Counted from the stretch's first letter, positions 8,160-17,389 are shown. The stretch is DNA of 64,000 nucleotides from Hyphomicrobium sp. 12-62-95 (GCA_002279935.1 NCCZ01000002.1:124001-188000), one strand, 5' to 3'. The notes: a model not told the origin generated them from the letters alone. Translations and numbers: made by a program.

Positions 8160-8549
8160 TCAGCGTAGGGCCGCCCCGGTGGAGCGTTCGCTCCGGCGGC
8201 GGCCGGAGGACGTCCGTTCCGTTTCGCGCGGCTCGGCGGTCGCGGCGCGGGTCAGCTGTTCGGCTGCCTCGTCGCGCTCTTTAACGGCTGCATCGAGTTT
8301 GCTCTTCAATTCGTCAGCCGACGAGCGAAGGTTGTCGCGGCGCGCGCTCGCCGACTTGGCGAACGTGGAATAGGAGAAATGGGCCGGGTCTTTGATACCG
8401 GTCCGGTCTTCCTCGGCCTGGATCTGGCGGTCGAGATCGGAAGCGATGTTTTCAAACTCCCGGATCATCAGTTCGATGTCCGCGACTTTGCGGGCCTTTT
8501 CATCGGCCTCGAAGCGCTTCAGGCGAAGCGCAGTCTCGCGTGGCTTCAT
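8160..8549 (-). CDS. fliJ: Flagellar export protein FliJ, rhizobial type
   Basis: 129 residues, almost entirely coiled-coil, beginning MKPRETALRLKRFEADEK. The segment AEEDRTGIKDPAHFSY is a signature I associate with the protein annotated FliJ beside ctrA in Bradyrhizobium and relatives. FliJ is a general chaperone of the flagellar type III export ATPase. The fliI gene, its usual partner, is not adjacent here. ATG 8549 is chosen because homology starts there; two upstream ATG codons are possible. Confidence 0.78.
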   Translation of the reverse strand: MKPRETALRLKRFEADEKARKVADIELMIREFENIASDLDRQIQAEEDRTGIKDPAHFSYSTFAKSASARRDNLRSSADELKSKLDAAVKERDEAAEQLTRAATAEPRETERTSSGRRRSERSTGAALR

Positions 8550-9231
8550 GGCTCGATACCCCATACTCGTTCGAACACTGTCGTCCCTGTTCACGTCGCG
8601 TCCTTCAAATCCCGTGCCAACCATGGAACGTGGCTCATAGAAAATGGCGACTTCTCAAAGCACTTCGCGGGGCAAACAGGATTGCGTGTTGAGCCTATCA
8701 ACCTTACTTGATCTAGGTAGCATATGCCAATTAAGTTGCGGTAAAGCAACGGGATGCAAAGCTTTGCTAAAGTTTTATCTGGCGTCCCAAAAAAGATTCG
8801 TCTGCGCCCTGTGGTCTGCCCGCGAATAATGATACCTGTAGATTCGTGTGCATTTGTGCTTTGGAGCCTAAGAATCGCCACATTTGGATCAGCGGCCGGG
8901 CAGGGTCGGAGTCGGTCCATCTTTTAATGGCGAAGGCGGGGTTCCGGCATACGGGTCACGGCGGCGGGGTCATCACTTTCATAGTCGTTTTCGGCGCGTT
9001 CCGGGCTCCCCCGGACGACCCCTCTTGTGTTGCCCATGGTTACGGCTTTGGCGCTGCAGGCCGCGTTTCGTCAAAGAGTGAAAGACAAAATTAGGGTTTG
9101 TTAACTTCTGGTGGGTAAATTCTTTAAAAGGGATTAGCGCTCCCGGCGAATTTCGCGGGTGACGCTGGCGTTCTCTTCAGCATCTGGGCAGACGACCTGG
9201 CGACGGGACAGGGAAGAGAGGAACGAAAGAC
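8550..9231. other. ctrA upstream region
   Basis: A 680-bp gap between divergent fliJ and ctrA with no convincing gene. It is the likely home of several ctrA promoters. A short inverted repeat GTTGC / GCAAC surrounds GGTAAA near 8734-8749, and TTAAC near 9101 could be a CtrA half-site, but I see no perfect TTAA-N7-TTAA box. Confidence 0.45.
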
Positions 9232-9933
9232 ATGCGAGTCCTTCTGATTGAGGACGATAGCGCAACGGCTCAAAGCATCGAATTGATGCTGCAGTCCGAA
9301 GGCTTCAACGTCTATACGACGGATCTTGGCGAAGAGGGCGTGGACCTCGGCAAGCTCTATGACTACGACATCATCCTTCTGGACCTGAATCTGCCGGATA
9401 TGAGCGGTTACGAGGTCTTGAAGACGCTCCGCGTGAGCAAGGTTTCCACGCCGATCCTGATCCTGTCTGGCCTCGCCCAGATCGAAGACAAGGTGAAGGG
9501 CCTGGGCTTTGGCGCCGACGACTACATGACGAAGCCGTTCCACAAGGACGAACTCGTCGCCCGTATCCACGCCATCGTGCGCCGCTCCAAGGGCCACGCC
9601 CAGTCGGTCATCGAAACCGGCGATCTCAAGGTCAACCTCGACACCAAGACCGTCGAAGTGAACGGCCAGCGCGTGCATCTGACCGGCAAGGAATACCAGA
9701 TGCTGGAGCTGCTCTCGCTGCGCAAGGGCACGACGCTCACCAAGGAAATGTTCCTCAACCACCTCTACGGTGGGATGGACGAGCCGGAATTGAAGATCAT
9801 CGACGTCTTCATCTGCAAGCTGCGCAAGAAGCTGAAGGAAGTGACCGGCGCACCGAACGGCTACATCGAGACCGTCTGGGGCCGCGGCTACGTGCTGCGC
9901 GATCCGGGCGACGAAGGTACGGTCGCGGCCTGA
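9232..9933 (+). CDS. ctrA: Cell-cycle response regulator CtrA
   Basis: 233 residues and near-identical in pattern to known CtrA proteins. The receiver domain (1-115) has the acidic pair Asp8/Asp9, phospho-acceptor Asp51 (LLDLNLPD) and the TKPF lysine; the OmpR-type winged helix follows, with the [15 protein letters not shown] transactivation segment and a C-terminal [11 protein letters not shown]. CtrA controls replication initiation, division and flagellar genes by binding TTAA-N7-TTAA sites, and SciP modulates it. The tail ends in Ala-Ala, which in Caulobacter matters for ClpXP degradation. It is followed by a strong terminator. Confidence 0.98.
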   Translation: MRVLLIEDDSATAQSIELMLQSEGFNVYTTDLGEEGVDLGKLYDYDIILLDLNLPDMSGYEVLKTLRVSKVSTPILILSGLAQIEDKVKGLGFGADDYMTKPFHKDELVARIHAIVRRSKGHAQSVIETGDLKVNLDTKTVEVNGQRVHLTGKEYQMLELLSLRKGTTLTKEMFLNHLYGGMDEPELKIIDVFICKLRKKLKEVTGAPNGYIETVWGRGYVLRDPGDEGTVAA

Positions 9934-9970
9934 TCCACCCCTCTTCTTACCGTCTGTCCCTGATTACGAC

Positions 9971-10005
9971 AAAGGGGTCCGAATTGCTTCGGACCCCTTT
10001 CTCTT
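9971..10005. terminator. Strong bidirectional rho-independent terminator
   Basis: A perfect 13-bp stem (9971-9983 with 9988-10000) around a TTGC loop, with TTT on one side and AAA on the other and a further CTCTTTTT. It sits between converging ctrA and the FKBP gene and can end both. Confidence 0.92.
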
Positions 10006-10025
10006 TTTGGGATCGATTGGCCGGA

Positions 10026-10484
10026 TTAGCGGATGCCCAACAGTTCCACCTCGAAGATAAGCGTGGCGTTTGGCGGAATAACTCCGCCAGCGCCGCGGGC
10101 GCCGTAGCCCAGTTCCGGCGGAATGATCAGGGTGCGCTTGCCACCGACCTTCATGGAGGCGACGCCCTCGTCCCAACCCTTGATAACGCGGCCGGTGCCG
10201 ATCGGGAATTCGAAGGGCTCGCCGCGGTCGACGGAGCTGTCGAATTTGCTGCCCTTTTGGCCGTTTTGATAGAGCCAGCCAGTGTAGTGCATGATGCACG
10301 TCTGACCCGTTGCCGGGCTCGCGCCATCGCCGACCTTGGTATCTTCGATCTTCAGTCCACTCGGTGTCGTCACTGTTGTCTCCTGAGCTATGGCCGTGCC
10401 CGTGAACGGCAGGCAGGCTGCCCCGGCCGAAAGCGCCAGGCTTGCCAGACTTAGACGAACGAGCTTGAGGGGCTTGCCACGCAT
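10026..10484 (-). CDS. Secreted FKBP-type peptidyl-prolyl isomerase
   Basis: 152 residues: a signal peptide (about 1-33, cleaving after AIA) and a single FKBP domain. Family residues are visible in the order [25 protein letters not shown], and GYGARG...[14 protein letters not shown]. It should speed prolyl isomerisation of periplasmic proteins. It stands alone, with a terminator shared with ctrA downstream. Confidence 0.92.
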   Translation of the reverse strand: MRGKPLKLVRLSLASLALSAGAACLPFTGTAIAQETTVTTPSGLKIEDTKVGDGASPATGQTCIMHYTGWLYQNGQKGSKFDSSVDRGEPFEFPIGTGRVIKGWDEGVASMKVGGKRTLIIPPELGYGARGAGGVIPPNATLIFEVELLGIR

Positions 10485-10571
10485 GGGTTTCTCCGGTCCA
10501 TCTCGATTTCGAACCGGAGGTGTCTAGACCAGCCGTGTGGCGATTGCACGGATTTCCTGCCTTAAACGGGG

Positions 10572-12797
10572 TTAGATCAGGTCGTCGTCGTCCTCTAGGT
10601 CGTCGTTGAGGCTGGCGCTCACAGCGCGCAGGAACGATTCGCGTTCGATAGGCTTGGCGACGAGAGCGGAGAAGGCGCCGGCTTTGATTTGGGCAAGACG
10701 GCCGGAGGTGCCGATCGCGATGCAGGGAATGCCGCGCTTGGCAACGTCGATCAATAACCGGGTGATTTCGGTATCGCCGATTTCATCGACATCAAGGGCC
10801 ACCACATCGGCGGGATTTTGGCTCAGTTCGGCGATGGCTGCATCGGCGGTGGCGATCGGGCCGGCCACGGCGAAACCTGCCATTTCGAGCATATCTTCCA
10901 GAAGCAGGGCGCGCTTGAGACTGCCGTCCATGATCAAAATGCGGCGTTCAGCGGACCGTGGGCTGCGCGCTTGGACGATGCGCGGACGCAAAAGGCGCTC
11001 GCCGGGATTGAACAGATCGCCGTCGCCTTCCGTGCAGGCTTGAAGGAGCACCCGGACCACGACACCGGCGGGTTCGAAGTCGATCGAGGTCTTGATATTG
11101 GGGAGCGAGCGGGAGCGCTCGATCAGCGTGAGGCCGAAGCCGCGCCCCACGGGGGGCGTGACCGCTGGCCCGCCGATTTCGCGCCATGTCAGATCGACCA
11201 TGGGGGGCGAGCCTTCCACTGGCTTCCACTCGATCTGGATTTTGCCGCCGGGTTCGGAGAGTGCCCCATGCTCTAGGGCATTGGAGGTAAGTTCATGGAG
11301 GATGAGCGCCAGCTGTTGCGCGGTTTGGGGCGGCAAATCGACGGGTGGTCCGTGCGGATCAATGCGATCGGCTTCGCCGCCCATGACCGAAATCTGGGAC
11401 TTGATCAGATCGCCGATCGGCGCGCCGGACCAGGTGACGTCGCTCAAGATGTTGTGCGCGGCGGCCAGCGACTGGAGGCGGGCATTGAAACGCGCGACGA
11501 ACTTTTTCGGATCGCTATTGGAGCGGGCGGTCTGCGCTGCGATTGACTGCACGACGGCCAAAGTGTTTTTGACACGGTGATTGAGTTCGGCGACGAGAAG
11601 CGCGCGAACCTGATCGGCTTGGCGGCGCTCGGTGATGTCGCGGTTGGTTTCGAGGATCAGGTCTTTTTCGCCGATACTGATCAGCTCCTGGCGGCTGTCG
11701 ACCCACACGTCGAGACCATCCTTGGCGGCATAGTGAACCTCGCCGCTCCACGCCCGAGTTTCGCCAATCGCCGCATCGAAGACTTCGGGGTCTGGGAGAT
11801 TGCGGGGCTTGAGAAGCTCGAACGACGATTTGGTGATGGCCTCGGCGCGCGAGAAACCGAACAGCTCTTCGCAGCCCCGGTTCCACATCAAGATGTGGCC
11901 GCCTCGTTCGCGCACCAGCATGGCCTCGTGCGATAGTTCGATAATTCTGGCCAATTTACGCAGCCGCTGGCTTTGGCGGCGGGCGTCGGTGACATCAGTA
12001 TTGGTGCCGCACCAGAAGGCAACGTTGCCATTAGCGTCGCGCACCGGCATGGCGCGGGATAGAAACCAGCGATAGCGGCCTTCGGCGCCGCGAAGGGGAA
12101 AGAGATCCTCCCAGATGCGGCCTTCAGACGTGCAGCGGCGCCATTTGTCGACGACGCGCGCAACATGTTCGGGGTGATGGAAGACGCGCCAGCCGTCGCC
12201 GAGAGAAGTTTCTAGCGTGCTGCCGGTGTAATCGAGCCAGCGCTGATTGAGCCAGAAGAGGTTGCCGTCCGGATCTGCCATCCAGGCCAGCTGGGCAATG
12301 TTGTTGGCAAGCGCCTGGAACTGCTGTTCGCTGCGCTTCAAGGTGTCGGCCAGCTGCAAGCTCGGCGTCACATCGCGCGAGATCGACATCAGGCTAATCA
12401 CATTGCCAGCGCGGTCTTTGATGGGCGATATCACGACATCCCACCAACGTGGCGTTCCCTTCAATGTCGGGCGCAACGCGGTGAAACGCGAGGGGGTGCC
12501 GGCGCGCGCCTCATTGAAGGCGGCCTCCACTTCGGCACGGCTGGCGTCGGGCCAGAGTTCGATCCAGCGGCGGCTGCCGATGGTTTCAAAGTCGGCTTCG
12601 AGGGCCTTCAGCCCGTTGTGATTGACGAAGATGAGACGGCCGTCGCAATCCAGAATTTTAACGCCATCCGGACTTGCTTCGAAAAACTGCCAGTTCGCGT
12701 CACCCCCGTCGAACGTGGGCTGGGTTCCTGTGCCGGACCCAGTTTCGACGTGCTGTACGCTCCCCGCCGTATCCACCTTTTGGCTGTCGGTGGTCAT
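10572..12797 (-). CDS. PAS-containing HWE histidine kinase with C-terminal receiver
   Basis: 741 residues from ATG 12797 (AAAGGAAG just upstream). Order: three PAS domains (about 35-145, 160-270, 285-395), an HWE kinase core with His407 in ELNHRVKN, the N-box HELTSNALEHGAL, and the diagnostic WRE (TWREIGGP), then a receiver (about 620-730) with Asp669 and Lys715. The receiver's acidic pocket is reduced (IMDG instead of a DD/ED pair). It lies 59 nt downstream of phyR on the same strand, so it is the natural candidate for the kinase or phosphatase that sets PhyR phosphorylation. No transmembrane segments, so the signal is sensed in the cytoplasm. Confidence 0.9.
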   Translation of the reverse strand: MTTDSQKVDTAGSVQHVETGSGTGTQPTFDGGDANWQFFEASPDGVKILDCDGRLIFVNHNGLKALEADFETIGSRRWIELWPDASRAEVEAAFNEARAGTPSRFTALRPTLKGTPRWWDVVISPIKDRAGNVISLMSISRDVTPSLQLADTLKRSEQQFQALANNIAQLAWMADPDGNLFWLNQRWLDYTGSTLETSLGDGWRVFHHPEHVARVVDKWRRCTSEGRIWEDLFPLRGAEGRYRWFLSRAMPVRDANGNVAFWCGTNTDVTDARRQSQRLRKLARIIELSHEAMLVRERGGHILMWNRGCEELFGFSRAEAITKSSFELLKPRNLPDPEVFDAAIGETRAWSGEVHYAAKDGLDVWVDSRQELISIGEKDLILETNRDITERRQADQVRALLVAELNHRVKNTLAVVQSIAAQTARSNSDPKKFVARFNARLQSLAAAHNILSDVTWSGAPIGDLIKSQISVMGGEADRIDPHGPPVDLPPQTAQQLALILHELTSNALEHGALSEPGGKIQIEWKPVEGSPPMVDLTWREIGGPAVTPPVGRGFGLTLIERSRSLPNIKTSIDFEPAGVVVRVLLQACTEGDGDLFNPGERLLRPRIVQARSPRSAERRILIMDGSLKRALLLEDMLEMAGFAVAGPIATADAAIAELSQNPADVVALDVDEIGDTEITRLLIDVAKRGIPCIAIGTSGRLAQIKAGAFSALVAKPIERESFLRAVSASLNDDLEDDDDLI

Positions 12798-12856
12798 GAA
12801 CTTCCTTTCCAATCTTTCCGTGGGACCGCCCTCGCCCCTGGGAGTATCGGCGGCGC

Positions 12857-13660
12857 TTACGCAGCCGCACCATGCTGCTTCACGCCTGCTTTTACGTCAA
12901 AGAAAAGGGCCTGACTGATCACGGCTTTCACCATCTCATGCTTAAATGGCTTGGTGACCAGGAAGGCGGGCTCGGGTTTATCGCCGGTGAGGAGGCGCTC
13001 GGGGTAGGCGGTGATGAAGATCACCGGCACGTTCAGCTCCATCAGAATTTCGTTGACGGCATCGATGCCTGAGCTGCCATCGGCGAGTTGGATATCGGCG
13101 AGGATGAGTTCGGGACGCTTCTCGCGGGCCAGCTCTAATGCTTCCTTGTGGGTTGCCGCAACACCGACCACGTCATGACCGATATCGGTGACGAGGCCTT
13201 CGATATCGAGGGCAATGAGCGGCTCATCTTCAATGATGAGGATGCGCGAGGCCAACTGCTCAGCGATCTCTTTGCTGGCGTCACCAATCAAGTCGACAAC
13301 GTCGTCTTCCGACTTATCGAGGATGAGTGCGATGTCGCGGGTGCCGAATTCTTCGACGGCTGCCAGGAGAAAAGCTTGGCGCGGGCCGGGGTTCAGCGTT
13401 TCGATGCGGCGGTCGGCGATGTCGCCGGCGGGTTCAGCGCTCCCATTGGTCGGCACAGTGTTCCATACTTTGACAAACGCCTTATACGCTGCCGTGCGGG
13501 GAGCGATGGCGCGATCGAACAGCTTCTGATCAGCCACCAGTGCCTCGAGCATGGCCACGACATACGCATCGCCGCGATCCTGCGAACCCATCAAGGCGCG
13601 CGCGAAACGGCGCAGATAGGGCAGTTGCGGTGCAACCAGATCAGCTAGTGACGTACTCAT
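12857..13660 (-). CDS. phyR: General stress response regulator PhyR
   Basis: 267 residues with the unique PhyR architecture: a sigma-factor-like N-terminal domain (about 1-135) fused to a receiver (about 139-260) with acceptor Asp189 in ILADIQLADGSSGID and Lys in TKPF. When phosphorylated, PhyR binds the anti-sigma factor NepR through its sigma-like domain and frees EcfG. It follows ecfG after 132 nt on the same strand and precedes the HWE kinase, so all four stress genes point the same way. Confidence 0.97.
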   Translation of the reverse strand: MSTSLADLVAPQLPYLRRFARALMGSQDRGDAYVVAMLEALVADQKLFDRAIAPRTAAYKAFVKVWNTVPTNGSAEPAGDIADRRIETLNPGPRQAFLLAAVEEFGTRDIALILDKSEDDVVDLIGDASKEIAEQLASRILIIEDEPLIALDIEGLVTDIGHDVVGVAATHKEALELAREKRPELILADIQLADGSSGIDAVNEILMELNVPVIFITAYPERLLTGDKPEPAFLVTKPFKHEMVKAVISQALFFDVKAGVKQHGAAA

Positions 13661-13792
13661 TTCTCATTCCCCCGTGATATGTTCACGACCACACGATGAG
13701 GACCGCTGGGTCCCTGGTTTCTTGTCTTTGATAGGCGGGCTATTCTGGAAGGTCAAAGCCTTCGGGCCTGCCGCCTACCGCTCGTTTCCTCG

Positions 13793-14344
13793 TCAGACCG
13801 CTGTTCTGACGAAAAGATCGGATTTCTCACCAGTGCCGATTTCGGCGGCACTTTCGAGGCCCATGATCTGGGCGAGTTTGTTGCGGGCGCGGTTAACGCG
13901 GCTTTTCATGGTGCCCACAGCGCAACCGCACATGAGCGCTGCTTCTTCATATGAGAAGCCTTCCGCGCCGATCAGGACGAGCGCTTCCTTGTGTTCGGGG
14001 AGCAACTGGGCGAACGCGGCTTGGAAATCGATCATATCCATGTGCCCCGGCTGCTCAGCCTTCACGCTGACCTGCCCGGCAAACTCGCCATCAACGTCTT
14101 GAACTTCATTCTTGCGTTTGCGGATCTCCGACAAGTACGCATTGCGCAGGATGGTGAACATCCAGGCCTTGAGATTGCTGTCGGGTGCGAATTGCTCCCA
14201 GTTGCGCCACGCCTTCATCAAGGCTTCCTGCACCAAATCATCGGCTTGGTCGCCCGAACGCGTGAGCGAGCGGGCAAACGCGCGCAAGTTGGGCAACAAC
14301 TTTGTCAATTCGGATTGGAATTGCGGGCTGGGCGCCGTGGTCAT
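13793..14344 (-). CDS. ecfG: General stress ECF sigma factor EcfG
   Basis: 183 residues, ECF15 type. Sigma-2 (about 15-80) contains GDQADDLVQEALMKAWRN and sigma-4 (about 115-165) contains FSYEEAALMCGCAVGTMKSR, the recognition helix region. It directs RNA polymerase to GGAAC-N16/17-CGTT promoters. Its ATG overlaps the nepR stop (14341-14344), so sigma and anti-sigma are made in a coupled way. Several matching promoters lie in this window. Confidence 0.96.
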   Translation of the reverse strand: MTTAPSPQFQSELTKLLPNLRAFARSLTRSGDQADDLVQEALMKAWRNWEQFAPDSNLKAWMFTILRNAYLSEIRKRKNEVQDVDGEFAGQVSVKAEQPGHMDMIDFQAAFAQLLPEHKEALVLIGAEGFSYEEAALMCGCAVGTMKSRVNRARNKLAQIMGLESAAEIGTGEKSDLFVRTAV

Positions 14345-14580
14345 TTTGGCTGCTCCGGTTCGCGATCCAGTTTGGCCAGTTGCTCCAAGAGGCCGGCGAA
14401 TTTGTCGGGGATGGGCTCAGCCAGCATCTGGCCGTACAGGCGCTTCAAACCGGTAGCGATTTCCATCTCTGCGGTTGAAGGCAGTGGCTGAACGGTATCG
14501 GTCGTCACGGTCTCGGGTGTCATTTGATCGGGCTGCTGCTTGCTTTCATGAGTGTTGGACGTCTCGTTTTGCGTGCTCAT
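14341..14580 (-). CDS. nepR: Anti-sigma factor NepR
   Basis: 79 residues: a disordered N-terminal part (about 1-38) followed by the conserved NepR helices IATGLKRLYGQMLAEPIPD and KFAGLLEQL. NepR binds EcfG in unstressed cells and is captured by phosphorylated PhyR. It is the first gene of the operon and sits about 55 nt behind an EcfG-type promoter, so the system should be autoregulated. Confidence 0.95.
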   Translation of the reverse strand: MSTQNETSNTHESKQQPDQMTPETVTTDTVQPLPSTAEMEIATGLKRLYGQMLAEPIPDKFAGLLEQLAKLDREPEQPK

Positions 14581-14634
14581 TGTGCCCCCACCGCGTTCCG
14601 GCGTTTCAACTGCGTGAGCGCCAGTCTAGACCTG

Positions 14635-14659
14635 AACGTGTGAGTAAGATCAGGGTTCC
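14635..14659 (-). promoter_or_regulatory. EcfG-type promoter of nepR-ecfG-phyR
   Basis: On the minus strand, GGAAC (14659-14655), a 16-nt spacer, and CGTT (14638-14635), an exact match to the PhyR/EcfG promoter consensus. It is about 55 nt before the nepR start. Confidence 0.88.
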
Positions 14660-14717
14660 GCCCGGCTGCTATCTTTTTTGCACCCCGGATACGGTCTTGA
14701 TTTTTCTGCTTTTTCAG

Positions 14718-15224
14718 CTATTCGGCGGCCGGTTGCATATCAGCCTCAGATGACGCTGCGCGAGTTAAGATGAATCCGGCAACGGCGATGGCCAGGACGA
14801 TGGGCAGATTGCGGAAAAGCGCACCCAGCAGGGGGCGTATCGCCAAGGGAGCGGCGGTCATCAAACCGCTGAGCAGCATTTCGCGTTCGGCCGGGCTGAA
14901 GGACCGGAAAGGGGCCTCAGCCTCTGCTTCCGACGCTTCGGCTATTTGCTCTTCCGCGGCGGGGCCGGCCTCCGCTGCTGCGGCCGGTTTGCGGACGAGG
15001 TAGATCAGACCCATCACGGCTGCGATGGCGGCATAGCTGCCCGCGACAATCAAATCCGCGATCTCGGGCTCGTATAGCCGATGCAGGACCGTCGACACGG
15101 CTGCCGTTGCGTAACCGAGCGCGACAAGCAGGGGCACGGCAATCAGAAGGCCCCACACAAGTTGAGCGATGGCGTTATCGACCGTCGCTTGCGCCTTGCG
15201 AAAAATGGAACCAAATCCGAACAT
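14718..15224 (-). CDS. Membrane protein of the stress region
   Basis: 168 residues with two hydrophobic segments near the N-terminus (about 20-43 and 60-77), an acidic Ala/Glu-rich linker (about 78-105), and a C-terminal hydrophobic helix pair (about 118-158). It is 54 nt downstream of the DUF883 gene on the same strand and probably shares its EcfG promoter. I cannot name a family with confidence; YqjE/DUF1469-like partners often follow DUF883 genes, but this one is longer. Confidence 0.7.
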   Translation of the reverse strand: MFGFGSIFRKAQATVDNAIAQLVWGLLIAVPLLVALGYATAAVSTVLHRLYEPEIADLIVAGSYAAIAAVMGLIYLVRKPAAAAEAGPAAEEQIAEASEAEAEAPFRSFSPAEREMLLSGLMTAAPLAIRPLLGALFRNLPIVLAIAVAGFILTRAASSEADMQPAAE

Positions 15225-15278
15225 ATCCGTGCCCCCGTTGCTGGTTCATGCGGCAGTTGGTGCTGCCAGCGTTACAAT

Positions 15279-15575
15279 TTACGACTTCCAGAGCGCGCCG
15301 AGCACGAAGCCCATGGCGGCAGCTACGGCGAGGGTGGCCATCGGCTGATCCTTCACGGACTTGTCTACTGCGCCCTTAATGTTGCCGGCGACTTCGCCGA
15401 CGCATTCGGTGGCTTCACGGCCCTGATCTGCGACCTGACGGGCCACGCCTTCAGCGCTGTCGAGCGCGCGATCGATCTGCTTGCCGGCCTTGTCGGCGAG
15501 GTCCGACGCGCGGTTTGCGGCATCGCGTGCAAGTTCGTCGCGGTTGACGTTGGAATAGGTTGACGTGCTGGCCAT
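15279..15575 (-). CDS. DUF883 (ElaB/YqjD-like) membrane-anchored stress protein
   Basis: 98 residues: a long amphipathic helix (about 10-75) with repeated Ala/Asp/Lys spacing and a C-terminal Gly-rich membrane anchor (AVAAAMGFVLGALWKS). YqjD-type proteins are stress-induced inner membrane proteins that associate with ribosomes in E. coli. ATG 15575 is preceded by GGAGGA. It lies 56 nt behind an exact EcfG promoter. Confidence 0.88.
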   Translation of the reverse strand: MASTSTYSNVNRDELARDAANRASDLADKAGKQIDRALDSAEGVARQVADQGREATECVGEVAGNIKGAVDKSVKDQPMATLAVAAAMGFVLGALWKS

Positions 15576-15630
15576 GGTGGTTCTCCTCCGGTGCAAATGT
15601 TCGCCAGCAATTGCCAGCGTGCGGACCAGT

Positions 15631-15655
15631 AACGCGGCCCTTGGGTTATGGTTCC
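15631..15655 (-). promoter_or_regulatory. EcfG-type promoter of the DUF883 gene
   Basis: GGAAC (15655-15651), 16-nt spacer, CGTT (15634-15631) on the minus strand. Exact consensus and correct spacing, 56 nt before the start codon. Confidence 0.87.
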
Positions 15656-15691
15656 GGATGGAGAACTGTGTCGTGCGATTTCAATGTGCGT

Positions 15692-17113
15692 TCAGTTGCG
15701 GCGGCCAAAGATCTGTCCTGCCAACGTGCCGGCGGCTGTCACAGCCTGGCGCGCTGTTGAACCCACGCCGCGGCTCGCGCGATGGCGTGCTGCAAACGCG
15801 GGCGCGCGCTCGGCTTGTTCGCGAACTGCGCGCACCAGGGCTGCGATGTCGAGGTCACGCTGCGGGCTATCTGCTGCCAATAGCAGCGTCACGACAGGCA
15901 TGCGGCCAAATGTTTCGAGGGGTGCGGACAGAGGTTCGGTGTGCGCTTCCGGATCGGTCAACGCGCCGCCCACGGGTTGTACGGCGGCAATGACAATGCC
16001 GGGCGGCGATGCGAGTTTGCCTGCTGCGATCGTACGCTTCAGGATGTCGATGGCTGCCACATCCCCGGGCGTGACGCCGCGCTGATGATCGACGCACCAC
16101 ACCACGATATCGCTGTCCGAAACACTTCGGACGAACTGACGGCGTCCCACTGCGTCGTCATCGACCGCGTCGCTCACCTCAATCAAGATGCGCGGTTTGC
16201 CTTCCAATTCGGTCTCGCGATCAGCGGCGGCCGCCAGCGCGGTCATGGTATCGAGACGCGAGGGTGAGGCGCCGATGACAACGGCCCGCACAGCGCGGCC
16301 CGGGCGCACGCCATCTTGCGCTTCTGCTGCACCGGCGGCTTCTGCTTCGGCATGGGGCCGCAGGATCCCGCCATAGAGATCAATGGCGGCGCGGCCAACC
16401 TCTTCGACGTAGGCTTCCGCTATGCGACGGCCAACGCGCTCCTTGCTCCAGTTCACGACAGCGCGGGAGAGCTGTTCGCGGGCTTCATGCGTGACCGCGG
16501 TTGCGGGATTGGCGAGGCGGATGACGCGCCAGATATCGTACGCGCGCTCTGCAACGCCCACCATGCCGCGCCAGCGATAGACGGCCATCAATTGAGCCAC
16601 CGTGAGGCGATCACCGAGGGGAATTTGCGTTTCGACGAAGCGTCCGAGGCGGCTGCTGACGCGCTCGGCGATAACGAGAGCCTCAGGCAGCGTGAATTGC
16701 CAGACGGCGTCGGATTTTTCCGGATGCATGCGCCGGGCAACGGCATCGATGGTGCGTTGACCCAGCGCGAGGACGGCTTCGGATGAGGTCAGTGTTTCTG
16801 GATCGACCTTGGCGGCAATGGTGCGCACGTCGGCCCAGGCGCGATCCGACAACGTGAGATGGCCATCGCGGCGGCGGCGTTCGTCGGCCGCTTCCATTTT
16901 GGCAAGGCGGCGTTCGCCCGACGTCATCCAGCGGCGCTCGATTAAAAATCCTGCCGCAGCCACAACAAGTGCCGCAACCGCCCAGGGAAGCAGAAACCCG
17001 TGTTCATAAAGATAAAGTCCGCCGAGCGGGATCAGCGATAGCGTCGGAAGCAGCAACGCCAGCATGAGGAGAATGATGCGCGTCTTGCGCTGCGCCGGGT
17101 TCAAGTCTGGCAT
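15692..17113 (-). CDS. Membrane protein with degenerate GTPase-like domain
   Basis: 473 residues from ATG 17113. Two N-terminal transmembrane helices (about 10-32 and 40-58) precede a charged helical region, and the C-terminal half resembles an Era/YcjX-like GTPase in layout (a DIVVWCVDHQRG strand like the switch-adjacent segment, later IVIAAVQPVGG). The P-loop position reads VVIGASPSRLDT, lacking GxxxxGK[ST], so nucleotide binding is doubtful. It is about 100 nt downstream of the DUF1328 gene on the same strand and may be read from that EcfG promoter. Family assignment is an inference. Confidence 0.7.
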   Translation of the reverse strand: MPDLNPAQRKTRIILLMLALLLPTLSLIPLGGLYLYEHGFLLPWAVAALVVAAAGFLIERRWMTSGERRLAKMEAADERRRRDGHLTLSDRAWADVRTIAAKVDPETLTSSEAVLALGQRTIDAVARRMHPEKSDAVWQFTLPEALVIAERVSSRLGRFVETQIPLGDRLTVAQLMAVYRWRGMVGVAERAYDIWRVIRLANPATAVTHEAREQLSRAVVNWSKERVGRRIAEAYVEEVGRAAIDLYGGILRPHAEAEAAGAAEAQDGVRPGRAVRAVVIGASPSRLDTMTALAAAADRETELEGKPRILIEVSDAVDDDAVGRRQFVRSVSDSDIVVWCVDHQRGVTPGDVAAIDILKRTIAAGKLASPPGIVIAAVQPVGGALTDPEAHTEPLSAPLETFGRMPVVTLLLAADSPQRDLDIAALVRAVREQAERAPAFAARHRASRGVGSTARQAVTAAGTLAGQIFGRRN

Positions 17114-17215
17114 TGCCGTCACCCCTTTTCCGCATAGCAACGGCCGGACGTCGCGATATGCGCCGTCCGGCCGCTTCATTCAATTCGCGGGGCCTGTTGG
17201 CTCCGGCGCTTACCG

Positions 17216-17389
17216 TCACGCTCTGCGAATGACGCCGGCGATCAGTGCCACCACAAACAGGACGATGGCGACCCAGAAGAGAAGGCGCGCGCCTTCCATT
17301 GCCGTTCCGGCGACGCCACCGAAGCCGAGAAACGCCGCGACCAGCGCGACGACGAGAAAGACAACGGCGTAATAGAGAATATTGTTCAT
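17216..17389 (-). CDS. DUF1328 small stress membrane protein
   Basis: 57 residues, two transmembrane helices (about 5-25 and 36-53) around a glycine-rich turn LGFGGVAGTAMEGA, the form of DUF1328 (YtjA-like) proteins. Members are often under general stress control in alphaproteobacteria. An exact EcfG promoter is 47 nt upstream. The gene was found by reading the sequence directly because it is short. Confidence 0.9.
   Translation of the reverse strand: MNNILYYAVVFLVVALVAAFLGFGGVAGTAMEGARLLFWVAIVLFVVALIAGVIRRA

Noticed and set aside
8846..9094. An 82-residue frame in the ctrA upstream region
   Set aside because: No ribosome site and no recognisable family; the region is better explained as regulatory DNA.
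9095..9140. Possible CtrA boxes ahead of ctrA
   Set aside because: TTAAC and GGTAAA half-sites are present, but no TTAA-N7-TTAA with correct spacing, so I do not annotate a CtrA site.
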